DNA of 12,281 bases from JACTUA01 sp035506435 (GTDB lineage Archaea; Halobacteriota; Methanomicrobia; Methanomicrobiales; JACTUA01): assembly GCA_035506435.1 (NCBI GenBank), contig DATJPK010000099.1, forward strand, positions 1 to 12,281, given 5' to 3'. Numbering within the stretch: position 1 is the first letter of the stretch; every line of letters begins with the position of its first letter. Made by a program: the position numbers and the translations under genes. Of this stretch, positions 1 to 7,503 are shown piece after piece. The notes under the pieces were generated by a model. That model saw only the letters and a program-made list of their open reading frames with translations, did not search any database and was not told the DNA's origin.

Positions 1-563
1 TTCTTCAGCACCCAGGCCATGTTCTCCCCGAGGACCTCCATTGTCCGCATGCCCTCCGCATCCTTCTTCACGTCGCCCCTGTCGAGGCCGATGCCGACGT
101 TCCAGTAATTCGAGCCCGGGACCACCATCTCGCTTATGAAAAAGAAGTGGTTCATCGTGTCGAAGGCATGGATGGCCCCGCCCCGCCGGACGGCAACGAC
201 GGCAGCGCCGACCTTCCGGCGGAACATGCCGTCGTTTGCCATCGCGACGAAGCCAGCCCGGTCCATGAGGGCCTTCATCTCGGCGCTCACGTCTGCAAAG
301 TAGGTGGGGGAGGCGAGGATGATCCCGTCGGCCTCGTCCATCTTCGCGATGCACTCGTTTACGATGTCGTCCTCGACGGCGCACTGCCGGTTCTTCTCGC
401 CCATGCACCGGAAGCAGGCATTGCATCCCCGGACCTTCTTTCCCGCGAGCTGGACGAGCTCGGTTTCGATACCCTCCTTTTCGAGGACGGAGAAAAGGTG
501 GCGCACGAGGATGGCGGTGTTCCCGTCCCTCCGTGCGCTCCCGCTGAACGCGACTACCTTCAT
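1..563 (-). CDS. Iron-sulfur flavoprotein (Isf-like, NADPH-dependent FMN reductase/flavodoxin fold), 3' end outside window
   Basis: The start is the ATG whose complement lies at 561-563; 187 residues are visible and the frame runs off the left edge, so the C-terminus is missing, probably by only a few residues. The N-terminus has a flavodoxin-like strand followed by an FMN-phosphate loop (GSARRDGNT, residues 8-16). A compact cysteine motif follows: C47-x2-C50-x2-C53-x7-C61, fitting the CX2CX2CX4-7C 4Fe-4S motif of archaeal iron-sulfur flavoproteins. SPTYF (85-89) is the usual second flavin loop of the family. Family members are cytoplasmic electron carriers with FMN and a 4Fe-4S cluster, and some reduce O2 or H2O2 in methanogens; the physiological partner cannot be read here. 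The gene is divergent from the sensor kinase. A weak TATA-like stretch lies at about 597-606. A plain flavodoxin-family reductase is the alternative, but the four spaced cysteines favour Isf. Confidence 0.85.
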   Translation of the reverse strand, partial: MKVVAFSGSARRDGNTAILVRHLFSVLEKEGIETELVQLAGKKVRGCNACFRCMGEKNRQCAVEDDIVNECIAKMDEADGIILASPTYFADVSAEMKALMDRAGFVAMANDGMFRRKVGAAVVAVRRGGAIHAFDTMNHFFFISEMVVPGSNYWNVGIGLDRGDVKKDAEGMRTMEVLGENMAWVLK

Positions 564-849
564 GATCGGTTCCCGGGAGCCCGTTGATCGTGTCCCCTCT
601 TAATCGCTCCGGCGTGAACAGGAGGGATGCATCCGGGTGAAGGTAATGTCGGGACTTTCCCCGGTATTCCCTGTCACGGGCTTCTTCCGACGGGGGAGCC
701 CGGTGGGGACGGATGCCCGTGCCCGGGGGCCGGGGGACCCGCGGGGTGAAGGGGGGATATGAATTTAATATTCCCGATTTGGTTTTAAGGAGAAGATATT
801 TAAGATTCCTGAATGAGAAGGTTTAAGTAGAATTTAAAGAAAATGTTAC
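564..849. other. Divergent intergenic region between flavoprotein and sensor kinase genes
   Basis: This 286-bp stretch has no convincing gene. Its left two thirds are GC-rich and contain an imperfect stem-loop (CACGGGCT at 675-682 against AGCCCGGTG at 697-705, one bulged G) of unknown meaning. The last 80 bases switch abruptly to AT-rich sequence and carry five TTTAA words at 764, 784, 799, 822 and 833. The leftmost part would hold the promoter of the minus-strand flavoprotein gene, with GATTAAG (minus strand, about 599-605) as a weak TATA candidate. Confidence 0.5.
761..840 (+). promoter_or_regulatory. AT-rich promoter zone of the sensor kinase with a repeated TTTAA word
   Basis: Five TTTAA words occur in 74 bases inside an otherwise GC-rich genome. 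The copy at 822-826 (GGTTTAAGTAG) lies about 25 bases before the GTG at 850, the usual archaeal distance from TATA box to transcript start, so the kinase mRNA could be leaderless. The other copies may be alternative TATA boxes or sites for an AT-preferring regulator. The words are seen; the role is inferred. Confidence 0.45.
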
Positions 850-2733
850 GTGAGGTACGCGCCCGGGGGACCAGGCACGTTTTCCTTCATGAATATCGGG
901 CAGGACAAACACCTGTGGACGTTCTGGGACTTTGTCCTCATCGGGCTCGTACTTCTCTCGGTCTTTATCGCGAACATCTTTATCTACGTCCTCTACCAGG
1001 GTACCGTCTTCGTCCTCACGAACTTCTTCTACATCCCCGTGATCTTTGCCGCGTTCCAGTACCCGAAGCGGGGGATCTTCGTCTCCTCGTCCCTTGCCCT
1101 CATCTTCTTCGGGGTGATCTACACCTTCCTCCCCTCCGACCCGACGGCCATCACCTCGGGGACGATGCAGTTCTACGTCTTCGTCGCCGTAGGCACCATG
1201 GTCTCTCACCTGTCGAACGAGCTCAGGGAGCAGGAACTCCGGTACCGGGGTATCTTCGACCATTCCGAGGCAGGGGTCTTCCTCATCGACCGGAAGGACC
1301 ACCACATCGTCGAGGCAAACGAGCAGTCTGCGGTCCTCGTCGGCCATTCCCGGAGCGACCTCGCCGGGAAGGACATCGGGACGGTCTGGTACGACAGCAC
1401 CGACATGGAGAATTTCTTCGGCCGGCTCTCGAAGGAGTACGCCATCTCGGGGTACGAGACCCGGTTCCATACCCGCGACGGCGGGGTGAGATGGGTGCTC
1501 ATCTCGGCGGCCATCCTCGAGGACTGGGAGATCGTCTGCACCGTCGTCGACATCTCCGAGCGGAAGCAGACCGAGCGGGAGGTCATCAGGCGCAACCGGG
1601 AGCTCGCCATCATCAACCAGATCGGCACTGCCATCTCGACCGCCCCGACCCTCGAGGAGCTGCAGAAGGTCGCCCTCGAAAAGACCCTCGGTTTCATGGA
1701 CTTCGACGTCGGCGCGATCTACCTTGTCCAGAACGGGGTGAAGCTCGCCGAGCTTTCCCACCAGCAGGGGATCCCGGAACAGGCCCTTGCCCGGATACGG
1801 GAGCTCCCGGCCGACAGCCCCCCGTACAGCCGCACCTTCGTCGAGGGGGTCCCCATCTACTATCAGGAGATGCCGGCGGGCGGGATGGACTGGGCCCGGC
1901 CACCCGTCGTCTCCCTCGCGATGGTCCCCCTCGTGACCAATGCCGGGGTCGTCGGCGCGATGTTCCTCGGGAACACCGAGCCCTACCAGTTCCACGAGGG
2001 CGACGCGGCCATCCTCGAGCACATCGGGAAGGAGGTGGGGAATGCCATAGCGAAGGCCCGCCTCCAGAGGCAGCTCCAGGAGAAGATCGACGAGGCGAAC
2101 CTGTATATCGACATCATGACCCATGACATCCACAACGCGAACACCATCTCCATGGGCTATGCCGAGATCCTCACCGAGATCCTGAAGGACGAGCCGAAGA
2201 CGTTTGCGAACAAGCTCCTCTCGAGCGTGATACAGAGCTCCTCCATCATCGACAACGTGGCGACCATCCGCAGGATCCATGCCGAGCGGCCGGTGCTCCG
2301 GGTCAAGAACCTCGACGAGGTCGTAAGGGAAGAGATCCTCCACTACCCCGGCGCCGAGATCAGCTACCGGCCGACGGGCTTCTCGGTCCTTGCCGACGAC
2401 CTGATCCCGGTCATCTTCCGGAACCTGATCAGTAACGCCATCAAGTTCGGGGAGCAGCGGGCGAAGGTTGAGATCAGCGCGACGGCGGCCGGGAAGGACG
2501 AGATCGAGGTGGCAGTCGCCGATACCGGCCCGGGCATCTCCGACGACCTGAAAGGGGTCATCTTTGCCCGGTTCCAGCGGGGCAAGGGAAAGAAGAGCGG
2601 GAAGGGGCTCGGGCTCTACATCACCCGCATCATCATCGAGCGGTACGGCGGCCGGATCTGGGCCGAGGACCGGGTCCCCGGTCGCCCGGACCAGGGCGCG
2701 GTCATCCGGTTCCGGCTGAAGAAGCCGGCGTAA
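850..2733 (+). CDS. Membrane-bound PAS-GAF sensor histidine kinase
   Basis: The protein has 627 residues from the GTG at 850; an in-frame ATG at 889 is the alternative start. Neither has a good Shine-Dalgarno sequence, and the TATA spacing favours a leaderless GTG start. Order of parts: three to four hydrophobic segments (about 23-48, 52-70, 76-94, 105-120), a PAS domain (about 128-238, ending in the ISERKQTE linker), a GAF domain (about 252-402), a phosphoacceptor helix with MTHDIHN (likely phospho-His425), and a HATPase_c domain with N-box NLISNAIKFG (525-534), G1 box DTGPG (558-562), F-box-like FARFQRG (572-578) and G2 box GKGLGLY (584-590). All catalytic boxes are intact, so it should autophosphorylate; the PAS/GAF ligand is unknown. 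No response regulator lies in the window, so it is an orphan kinase here. It converges on cmk with 19 bp between stops. Confidence 0.93.
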   Translation: MRYAPGGPGTFSFMNIGQDKHLWTFWDFVLIGLVLLSVFIANIFIYVLYQGTVFVLTNFFYIPVIFAAFQYPKRGIFVSSSLALIFFGVIYTFLPSDPTAITSGTMQFYVFVAVGTMVSHLSNELREQELRYRGIFDHSEAGVFLIDRKDHHIVEANEQSAVLVGHSRSDLAGKDIGTVWYDSTDMENFFGRLSKEYAISGYETRFHTRDGGVRWVLISAAILEDWEIVCTVVDISERKQTEREVIRRNRELAIINQIGTAISTAPTLEELQKVALEKTLGFMDFDVGAIYLVQNGVKLAELSHQQGIPEQALARIRELPADSPPYSRTFVEGVPIYYQEMPAGGMDWARPPVVSLAMVPLVTNAGVVGAMFLGNTEPYQFHEGDAAILEHIGKEVGNAIAKARLQRQLQEKIDEANLYIDIMTHDIHNANTISMGYAEILTEILKDEPKTFANKLLSSVIQSSSIIDNVATIRRIHAERPVLRVKNLDEVVREEILHYPGAEISYRPTGFSVLADDLIPVIFRNLISNAIKFGEQRAKVEISATAAGKDEIEVAVADTGPGISDDLKGVIFARFQRGKGKKSGKGLGLYITRIIIERYGGRIWAEDRVPGRPDQGAVIRFRLKKPA

Positions 2734-2736
2734 CTG

Positions 2737-2761
2737 CCGGATCCGGAGTACCTTACTTTTT
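2737..2761 (+). terminator. Candidate terminator of the sensor kinase gene
   Basis: A 10-base perfect palindrome (CCGGATCCGG, 2737-2746) sits just after the kinase stop and is followed by T5 at 2757-2761. The T-run falls inside the last codons of the convergent cmk gene. Short palindrome plus T-run is suggestive only. Confidence 0.35.
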
Positions 2762-3280
2762 CAGGAGGCTTATCGCGAGGTCCACGATGGAGGCGAGGGC
2801 CTCCCCGGACCAGGCCTCGGAGTTCATGGTGATGTGATACGGGGAGAGGTCGTCGATCTCGATCCGGTAGTAGTTCCGGTACCGGGTCCGCTCGCTCTCC
2901 TCGCGCTCGAGGGTCGTTTCCCGGGCGGTGTACTCGTCCATGCCGTCCCGGGTCGAGATCCGCTTTGCCCGGCAGGCGAGGGGGGCATCGAGCCAGATCC
3001 GGAGGTCGGCGTCCTCGACCATCCAGCCCGAGAGCCGGCCCTCGACGATGATGTTGTCCTTCGCCCTTGCGATCTCCTTTTGCCGCACATCGATGAGGGC
3101 ATCGATGGTGATGTCCTTCTCTGCAAGCGCCCCGAACTCGGCAAGGGTGAGCCCCTTCTCCTTCGCAAGGTCACGGAAGACCTCGCCTGCCGAGATAAGC
3201 GAAAAGCCGTGCTTCTCAGCGATGGCCCGGGCAAGGGTCGTCGTGCCGCTCCCCGGCGGGCCGCTCACGGTGATCTTCAT
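2753..3280 (-). CDS. cmk: Cytidylate kinase, archaeal type
   Basis: This 175-residue protein phosphorylates CMP/dCMP with ATP in pyrimidine nucleotide metabolism and is cytoplasmic. It opens with a Walker A loop (GPPGSGTTT, residues 7-15), then FSLISAGEVFRDLA (about 26-39), which matches the nucleotide monophosphate-binding segment, an Asp/Val-rich core with IIVEGRLSGW, and a basic lid region (about 108-136) with RISTRDG and EREESERTRYRNYY. The length fits archaeal Cmk (about 170-190 residues), shorter than bacterial enzymes. Its ATG overlaps the stop of the DUF106 gene by one base (TGATG), which implies translational coupling. It is the last gene of the adkA-DUF106-cmk cluster. In many archaea ribosomal-protein genes or truB follow; here the convergent sensor kinase does. 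Confidence 0.93.
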   Translation of the reverse strand: MKITVSGPPGSGTTTLARAIAEKHGFSLISAGEVFRDLAKEKGLTLAEFGALAEKDITIDALIDVRQKEIARAKDNIIVEGRLSGWMVEDADLRIWLDAPLACRAKRISTRDGMDEYTARETTLEREESERTRYRNYYRIEIDDLSPYHITMNSEAWSGEALASIVDLAISLLKK

Positions 3281-3900
3281 CAGATACCCCCGATGTTCAT
3301 GGACTTCCGGATGACCTGGCTGATCGCGATGGAGCAGATCATGTACCAGAGGATCCAGGCGGGGATTATCCAGATCGTGCCGGTCCAGAGGGCTTTCGAG
3401 CCGAAGTACGGGAAGACGACCTGCGCGAGACCGGCCTCGAGCGTGGTGATCTGCGGGAGCTTGTAAATCAGCCAGAGGAAGATGGGGATGGAGACGAGGA
3501 GGATGTATGCCATCGGCTTGAACTGCTCCTGCGACATCTCCAGCTGCTCCTTCATCATCTTGTCCCTCTTTGATTCGAGCTTCTTTACCCGCTTTTCGTC
3601 CTTCGAGAGCTGGGCGTCCCGGTACTCCTTCTGGAACTCCTTCATCCCCTGCTGTACCTCCTGCATCCGCTCGTAGTCGATGGTGTACTTCTGGAGGAGG
3701 GACGAGTAGAGGCCGGTGAGGGCCGAGAGGATCAGGATGATGGCAAAGAAGGGGAGGGCGATCGGCGGGGCAAGGAGCGGCCCGAGGAGGAGGTCCATCG
3801 CGGTGCCCACCAGCTGGCGCACCACGGGTATGGTCGAGAGGAAGATGATGCCCATCGCGAGCATGAGGGAGACCATGCTCCCCGACTGTTTTCCGGCCAT
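3280..3900 (-). CDS. DUF106 / EMC3-TMCO1 family membrane protein, archaeal YidC-like insertase
   Basis: This 206-residue protein belongs to the archaeal DUF106 group of the Oxa1/YidC/EMC3 superfamily. Visible parts: a first hydrophobic segment (about 9-24), a second (about 46-66), a charged helical hairpin or coiled coil (about 74-127, rich in Lys/Glu/Gln, with KRVKKLESKRDKMMKEQ), then membrane segments at about 130-147 and 174-195. The three-membrane-helix core with a cytosolic coiled coil is the hallmark of the family. Family work on a Methanocaldococcus homologue supports a YidC-like fold and ribosome association, hence a role in inserting membrane proteins. It starts 2 bp after the adkA stop and overlaps cmk by one base, so the three genes form one operon. 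The direct overlap leaves no room for rpl34e, which precedes cmk in some archaea. Confidence 0.9.
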   Translation of the reverse strand: MAGKQSGSMVSLMLAMGIIFLSTIPVVRQLVGTAMDLLLGPLLAPPIALPFFAIILILSALTGLYSSLLQKYTIDYERMQEVQQGMKEFQKEYRDAQLSKDEKRVKKLESKRDKMMKEQLEMSQEQFKPMAYILLVSIPIFLWLIYKLPQITTLEAGLAQVVFPYFGSKALWTGTIWIIPAWILWYMICSIAISQVIRKSMNIGGI

Positions 3901-3902
3901 GG

Positions 3903-4472
3903 TTACCTGAGGGCCTCCGCCATGTCCTCGACGGCCCGCTCGAGGAGGAAGTCCTGGTTCTTCACGATCTTCACGGTGCAGCCGGTCACCATCCCGTAGG
4001 CGGCGGCCATCGCCCGGTTGTACTCCTGGTGGAGGGCGATCTCCTTCGACGAGTCCATGTCGCGGGTCCGTGTCGGGTCCGTGAGCCGGCGTTTCAGGAC
4101 CTGGTCCTCGTCCGTCTCGACGAGGATCACCATGTCGGGCACGAGCTCACGCAGCACCCACTCGGGGAGACCGGCGAGGAACCCCTTCGGGGTCTTCACC
4201 GTGCAGTGGGTGTCTATGATGACGTTCCCCTGTATCTTCCCGATGGCCTGGGCGGCCTTCCGCTGGATGTCCTTCTGGACCGCACCCGGGAGCTTCCTCA
4301 TCCCGTCCCGGTCCGAGACGACCTTCTGGGCCGCTGCAACCTCGAACATGAAGCTCCCGAAGTTGATCGACTGGTAGGAGATTCCCTCCTTCCCGAGCTT
4401 TTCCAGCGCCCCGTTCACGACCGTGGTCTTCCCGACACCGGGGACGCCGGTGATGACGATCCGCTTGCCCAT
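3903..4472 (-). CDS. adkA: Adenylate kinase, archaeal AdkA type
   Basis: This 189-residue cytoplasmic enzyme interconverts ATP + AMP and 2 ADP. The Walker A loop GVPGVGKTT (9-17) follows the typical first strand KRIVITG. The central FGSFMFEVA segment, the RDGMRKLP stretch (about 55-62) and VIIDTHCTVKTPKGFLAGLP (about 84-103) are characteristic of the archaeal AdkA family, which is distinct in sequence from bacterial Adk. A lid-like basic segment KRRLTDPTRTRDMDSS follows at about 127-142. The chosen ATG has a Shine-Dalgarno element GAGGTG 9 bases upstream. A TATA-like sequence about 50 bp upstream marks it as the first gene of an adkA-DUF106-cmk operon. It normally follows secY closely; here the cysteine-rich gene is upstream on the same strand and secY is 6.4 kb away. 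Confidence 0.95.
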   Translation of the reverse strand: MGKRIVITGVPGVGKTTVVNGALEKLGKEGISYQSINFGSFMFEVAAAQKVVSDRDGMRKLPGAVQKDIQRKAAQAIGKIQGNVIIDTHCTVKTPKGFLAGLPEWVLRELVPDMVILVETDEDQVLKRRLTDPTRTRDMDSSKEIALHQEYNRAMAAAYGMVTGCTVKIVKNQDFLLERAVEDMAEALR

Positions 4473-4481
4473 CCCGCATCA

Positions 4482-4527
4482 CACCTCTCTCTGTGGGTAC
4501 AGTGTATGCGTTCCTCTCTTAATATCG
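4482..4527 (-). promoter_or_regulatory. Promoter and Shine-Dalgarno of the adkA operon
   Basis: On the minus strand CGATATTAAG (4518-4527) is a TATA-like element. A transcript starting about 25 bases on, near 4496, would have a short leader of about 24 bases containing GAGGTG (4482-4487), 9 bases before the adkA ATG. This gives the cluster its own start independent of secY and of the cysteine-rich gene. Confidence 0.6.
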
Positions 4528-4611
4528 CCTGCATCGTTCCCCCGGTCCTCATGTTCGAAGAATCCTGCCCTGGCACCGGAGCGGCTCGTGCACAGGCACG
4601 GGGCCGGCGGG

Positions 4612-4639
4612 AAAAACGATGGAAAGTCGTGCGAAAAAA
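4612..4639 (-). terminator. Oligo-T terminators after the cysteine-rich protein gene
   Basis: Read on the minus strand, T6 (4634-4639) lies 4 bases after the stop codon of the cysteine-rich gene and T5 follows at 4612-4616. Archaeal transcription commonly stops at such T-tracts without a hairpin. They lie upstream of the adkA TATA box, so the two genes are probably separate transcripts. Confidence 0.55.
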
Positions 4640-4643
4640 GAGA

Positions 4644-7313
4644 TTAACTCCCTGCCCGGTATTTCGCGAACAGGTCCGCATCCGGCAGGGCCATCCAGTT
4701 CTGGATCTCACCGGTGGCCACACCTTCCTTCCCGATCACCCGGACGGTATCGCTCCCCTGGAACTCGTAGGTCCTGTCGTTGCTGAACAGGTTCCAGCTG
4801 ACCGTGAGGACTACCTTATCGCCGGGCTGCACCCCTTCGAGCTCCGATGACCTGAAGACGGCGCCCAAGAGCTGCGGGATTACCCGGGTCGTGATAACCC
4901 TTTTTGCGGAGGCTCCCTCGCATTGCACGGAAGTCTTCACGATGTCAGTTGCCCTGTAGCCCCGGGGCATCTCCCCGAAGGCAATGAAGGATCCGGTGCC
5001 GGCCAGGTTGATCACCCGGGGATAGATGGTGACCTTCGCGGGGATGTACACCGTGAAGAAGCTCCACCGTGTCGCGGTGTTGCCTGCCTTATCGGTCGCG
5101 GTGACATAGAATGAATACGAGCCGGGGGCGGCGGTATTAACTGCGTCCCCGTCCGGCACGGTGCCGGTTACTACGTCGATTCCCGAGATGGAATCCACGG
5201 CAGAATAATCGGCGGTTATCGGATCATTCAGGCCGAACCGTGCGCCATCCGCAGGCGAGGTGATGGTGATCTGAGGCAGGCTCCTGTCGATCGAAACGGC
5301 CTGCTGCTCTGTTGCCTCGACATTCCCTGCAACATCGGTGGAGTAGAACGAGACCATGGTGGTGCCCTCGGTGCTGATGGTGAAGGGCCCGGTGTAGGGA
5401 ATCCAGGTGGTACCGTCGAGGCTGTATTCGGTGGAGGCGACACCTGAACCGCCGGGGTTGTCGGTGGAGGAAAGGGATACCGTCACATCGGAGGTGAACC
5501 AGCCGTTGTTTCCAGCGATTCCCGTCAGATCGATGGTCGTCTGGGGAGGGGTCGTGTCGGTTTCGGGCGGAGGAGTCGTGCAGGCACCGGACAGGCACAC
5601 CTGCCCGGCAGCACAATCCGTATCAGACGTGCATGGACCGCACGCCCCCTCCGTGCAGACCTGCCCACCGGTGCAGTCGGCCGGTGTCGTGCAGGGGGTT
5701 ACCGTGGTTATGGGGCCCGATTCCGGTACCTGGACCCCGTAGGGTGTGGAAGGAATAAGCCCCACGGGAGCGTCCGTCGCCAGGTTCAGGGTGACATCGT
5801 CCCGGGTCATCGTGAGCGCGTATGTGGCGTCCGAGGGGGCTCCCAGCTTGGGAGAAACCGAAACCCGGTAGACGCCGGGCAGGGGGTCAGGGATGGTGAT
5901 GACACCTTCAACATCGGTATCCCACGGGGTATTCCAGCCCACGTAGGCGGCACCGGGAATCTCGTTCACATCCTTTGAAATGAAATTCCCGGCCGGATCA
6001 GTAACGGCGATGAAGACAGGTGAATGTGCCGTGACCACTATGGAAGTCGGAATGAAAATCGAGCAATGTCCATTCATGCAGAGATCGTATGCCGGGGGGC
6101 AGTCAAAGACAGACCCGCATGGCCCGCATACGTTATCCTGCCTGCAGAACCACCACCGGCCATAGCCCCAGCAATCCCTGTTCTCGGAACAGGAGGGAGG
6201 AGTCGTGCATACGCCCGACAGGCAAAACTGTCCGGTGGCACACTGGTTATCCGCCGTACAGGCACCGCAGGCCCCGGATTTGCATACCCGGCCCGAAGGG
6301 CACTGGGAACTGTCAGTGCACGGACCACAGAGGCCCTCGTCGCATACCTGCCCGTTCGCGCAGTCTTCAAATGACGTGCAGGTCGATATGCATGCACCTT
6401 CCATGCATTCCTGCCCGGCAGAGCACTGAGCATTATCCGTGCAGGGACCGCACCCGCCGGCAATGCAGGCCTGACCGTTGCTGCAATCGGAACTCTGTGA
6501 ACAGGAAGGTACGCATGCCTCACCATTGCATACCTGTCCGTTGCCGCAATCGGCATTGGATGAACAGGCGGGTACGCATGCACCGGCATTGCATACCTGC
6601 CCCGTGCCACACTGGTAGTCCGCCGTGCAGGCCCCGCACTCCCCGGTGTTAACATCGCATATCTTTCCACTGCTGCAGTCGGCATTGGATGAACAGCGAG
6701 GTCCGCATGCACCGGCATTGCATGCCTGTCCGGCCCCGCACTGATCACTGTCCGTGCACGGCTCGCACGCACCGGTGCCGGTGTTGCACACCTGCCCGTT
6801 GAAGCACCCCACATTGGGAGAAGTGCATGGTCCGCACGAACCCAGGGTTACCGGCACAGAGTCCATGCATATATCGGGACCATCAGCGACCCCGCCAACG
6901 AATACCACGTCCATGGGATTACTGAAACCCCCGCAGGGTATGAGGTTCACGGATGTGGCGACCCGGGCGCGGACGTAGGCAGGAGAATGGGAATAGGGGG
7001 GCCAGTCATTTATCCACTGCATCGGGGTGACGGGATAGGATCCCGCAGAAGGAGTTCCCATTAAAAAGTAAAAGTAGTCGGGATCATACGTGCTGGCGAC
7101 AAATTGCGGCCAGGTGAGATCAACCATTGGCTGCCCGTTGTAACAGTCAGCGGTCGCTGTGACCGGGCCAAGACCGCAGGAAGGCCACGGGTAACCAGAA
7201 GGGACCGTGGCAATATTTGTGCAGTAACCTCCGTAGGTATTGGCTGACACCGATGCGGTCGTCAGGGCGATGCAAATGATTATCATCAACTGGAAGCGGC
7301 TGATTGTCTTCAT
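4644..7313 (-). CDS. Large secreted cysteine-rich modular protein (14 four-cysteine modules plus Ig-like domains)
   Basis: The ATG at 7311-7313 is chosen because GGAGGT lies 8 bases upstream and a clean signal peptide follows (1-24, cut after VSA); an upstream ATG at 7427 lacks both. Length is 889 residues. Parts: N-terminal domain with five cysteines (25-159); twelve modules of about 21 residues (160-417), mostly C-x5-C-x5-C-x4-C with a GQxC core; a β-rich domain (418-540) of the kind with NEIPGA and ITIPDPLPGVYRV; two more modules (541-578); an OmpL47-like Ig domain (about 588-677, with YSLDGTTW, STDVAGN); a second Ig-like domain (680-757) ending near TDKAGNTAT; and a β-rich C-terminal domain (761-864). 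By hand count the mature protein has about 63 cysteines. No membrane anchor or PEF-CTERM is seen, so it is probably released or held by other surface proteins. The modules resemble eukaryotic-like Dickkopf/EB-type cysteine-rich repeats. Function unknown. Confidence 0.85.
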   Translation of the reverse strand: MKTISRFQLMIIICIALTTASVSANTYGGYCTNIATVPSGYPWPSCGLGPVTATADCYNGQPMVDLTWPQFVASTYDPDYFYFLMGTPSAGSYPVTPMQWINDWPPYSHSPAYVRARVATSVNLIPCGGFSNPMDVVFVGGVADGPDICMDSVPVTLGSCGPCTSPNVGCFNGQVCNTGTGACEPCTDSDQCGAGQACNAGACGPRCSSNADCSSGKICDVNTGECGACTADYQCGTGQVCNAGACVPACSSNADCGNGQVCNGEACVPSCSQSSDCSNGQACIAGGCGPCTDNAQCSAGQECMEGACISTCTSFEDCANGQVCDEGLCGPCTDSSQCPSGRVCKSGACGACTADNQCATGQFCLSGVCTTPPSCSENRDCWGYGRWWFCRQDNVCGPCGSVFDCPPAYDLCMNGHCSIFIPTSIVVTAHSPVFIAVTDPAGNFISKDVNEIPGAAYVGWNTPWDTDVEGVITIPDPLPGVYRVSVSPKLGAPSDATYALTMTRDDVTLNLATDAPVGLIPSTPYGVQVPESGPITTVTPCTTPADCTGGQVCTEGACGPCTSDTDCAAGQVCLSGACTTPPPETDTTPPQTTIDLTGIAGNNGWFTSDVTVSLSSTDNPGGSGVASTEYSLDGTTWIPYTGPFTISTEGTTMVSFYSTDVAGNVEATEQQAVSIDRSLPQITITSPADGARFGLNDPITADYSAVDSISGIDVVTGTVPDGDAVNTAAPGSYSFYVTATDKAGNTATRWSFFTVYIPAKVTIYPRVINLAGTGSFIAFGEMPRGYRATDIVKTSVQCEGASAKRVITTRVIPQLLGAVFRSSELEGVQPGDKVVLTVSWNLFSNDRTYEFQGSDTVRVIGKEGVATGEIQNWMALPDADLFAKYRAGS
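5580..5693 (-). repeat. Second, short block of cysteine-rich modules (2 units)
   Basis: Encodes residues 541-578 of the secreted protein: two units with cysteines at 541, 547, 553, 558 and 561, 567, 573, 578, both C-x5-C-x5-C-x4-C. They match the main block (GGQVCTEGACGP, AGQVCLSGAC) but are separated from it by a 123-residue β-rich domain. Confidence 0.85.
6063..6836 (-). repeat. Main block of cysteine-rich modules (12 coding units of about 60-66 bp)
   Basis: Encodes residues 160-417. Each unit has four cysteines, with first cysteines at 163, 186, 207, 229, 250, 271, 291, 312, 332, 352, 375 and 399. Units 11 and 12 are degenerate: unit 11 has extra residues between its second and third cysteines. 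The segments 6542-6601 and 6671-6730 match at about 52 of 60 bases with a 129-bp offset, exactly 43 codons, showing growth by duplication of two-unit blocks. Confidence 0.88.
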
Positions 7314-7399
7314 GACCCGATACCTCCGAATCTTCACGGCGCTGGAGAGACCCATCTCACGCTGCAGGAGATCGATCGAGAGATAAAAACGTGGTATGG

Positions 7400-7415
7400 T
7401 AAATAAAACTTTTGA
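7400..7415 (-). promoter_or_regulatory. Putative TATA/BRE of the cysteine-rich protein gene
   Basis: The minus-strand reading contains CAAAAG followed by TTTTATTTACC, an A-rich BRE-like stretch plus TATA-like box. The start would fall near 7378, giving a leader of about 65 bases to the ATG at 7313. A second AT-rich stretch (7427-7438) could serve instead. Confidence 0.4.
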
Positions 7416-7503
7416 AATAGATTTCACGATAATAAAAAATGGTTTATTTTTCTCGTTTTGGCCGGGTTTCGCTATTGATTCTCGTTAACCTTCCTTTTCT
7501 ATG

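Noticed and set aside
675..705. Stem-loop between the flavoprotein and kinase genes as a small RNA
   Set aside because: The stem is 8 bp with a bulge in very GC-rich sequence, where such stems arise by chance; no promoter or T-run frames it.
843..2126. 427-aa plus-strand frame starting at the ATG at 843
   Set aside because: It is an Arg/Pro/Gly-rich shifted frame of the kinase gene with no domain. The ATG is near the AT-rich promoter but the product is not protein-like.
823..2343. 506-aa minus-strand open frame across the sensor kinase gene
   Set aside because: It mirrors the kinase codons (high GC at third positions keeps the antisense frame open), is full of Asp/Glu/Gly/Arg low-complexity sequence and has no recognisable domain, whereas the plus-strand frame has all kinase motifs.
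4029..4850. 273-aa plus-strand open frame antisense to adkA and the end of the cysteine-rich gene
   Set aside because: It crosses two well-supported minus-strand genes and their promoter/terminator gap, and its product has no domain.
6063..6836. Regular repeats resembling a CRISPR array
   Set aside because: The units are about 60-66 bp, continuous without unique spacers, diverge at codon third positions and encode a four-cysteine protein module in one open frame.
7314..7427. Upstream ATG at 7427 extending the cysteine-rich protein by 38 residues
   Set aside because: The extension destroys the N-terminal signal peptide layout and lies across the likely promoter; the ATG at 7313 has GGAGGT 8 bases upstream.
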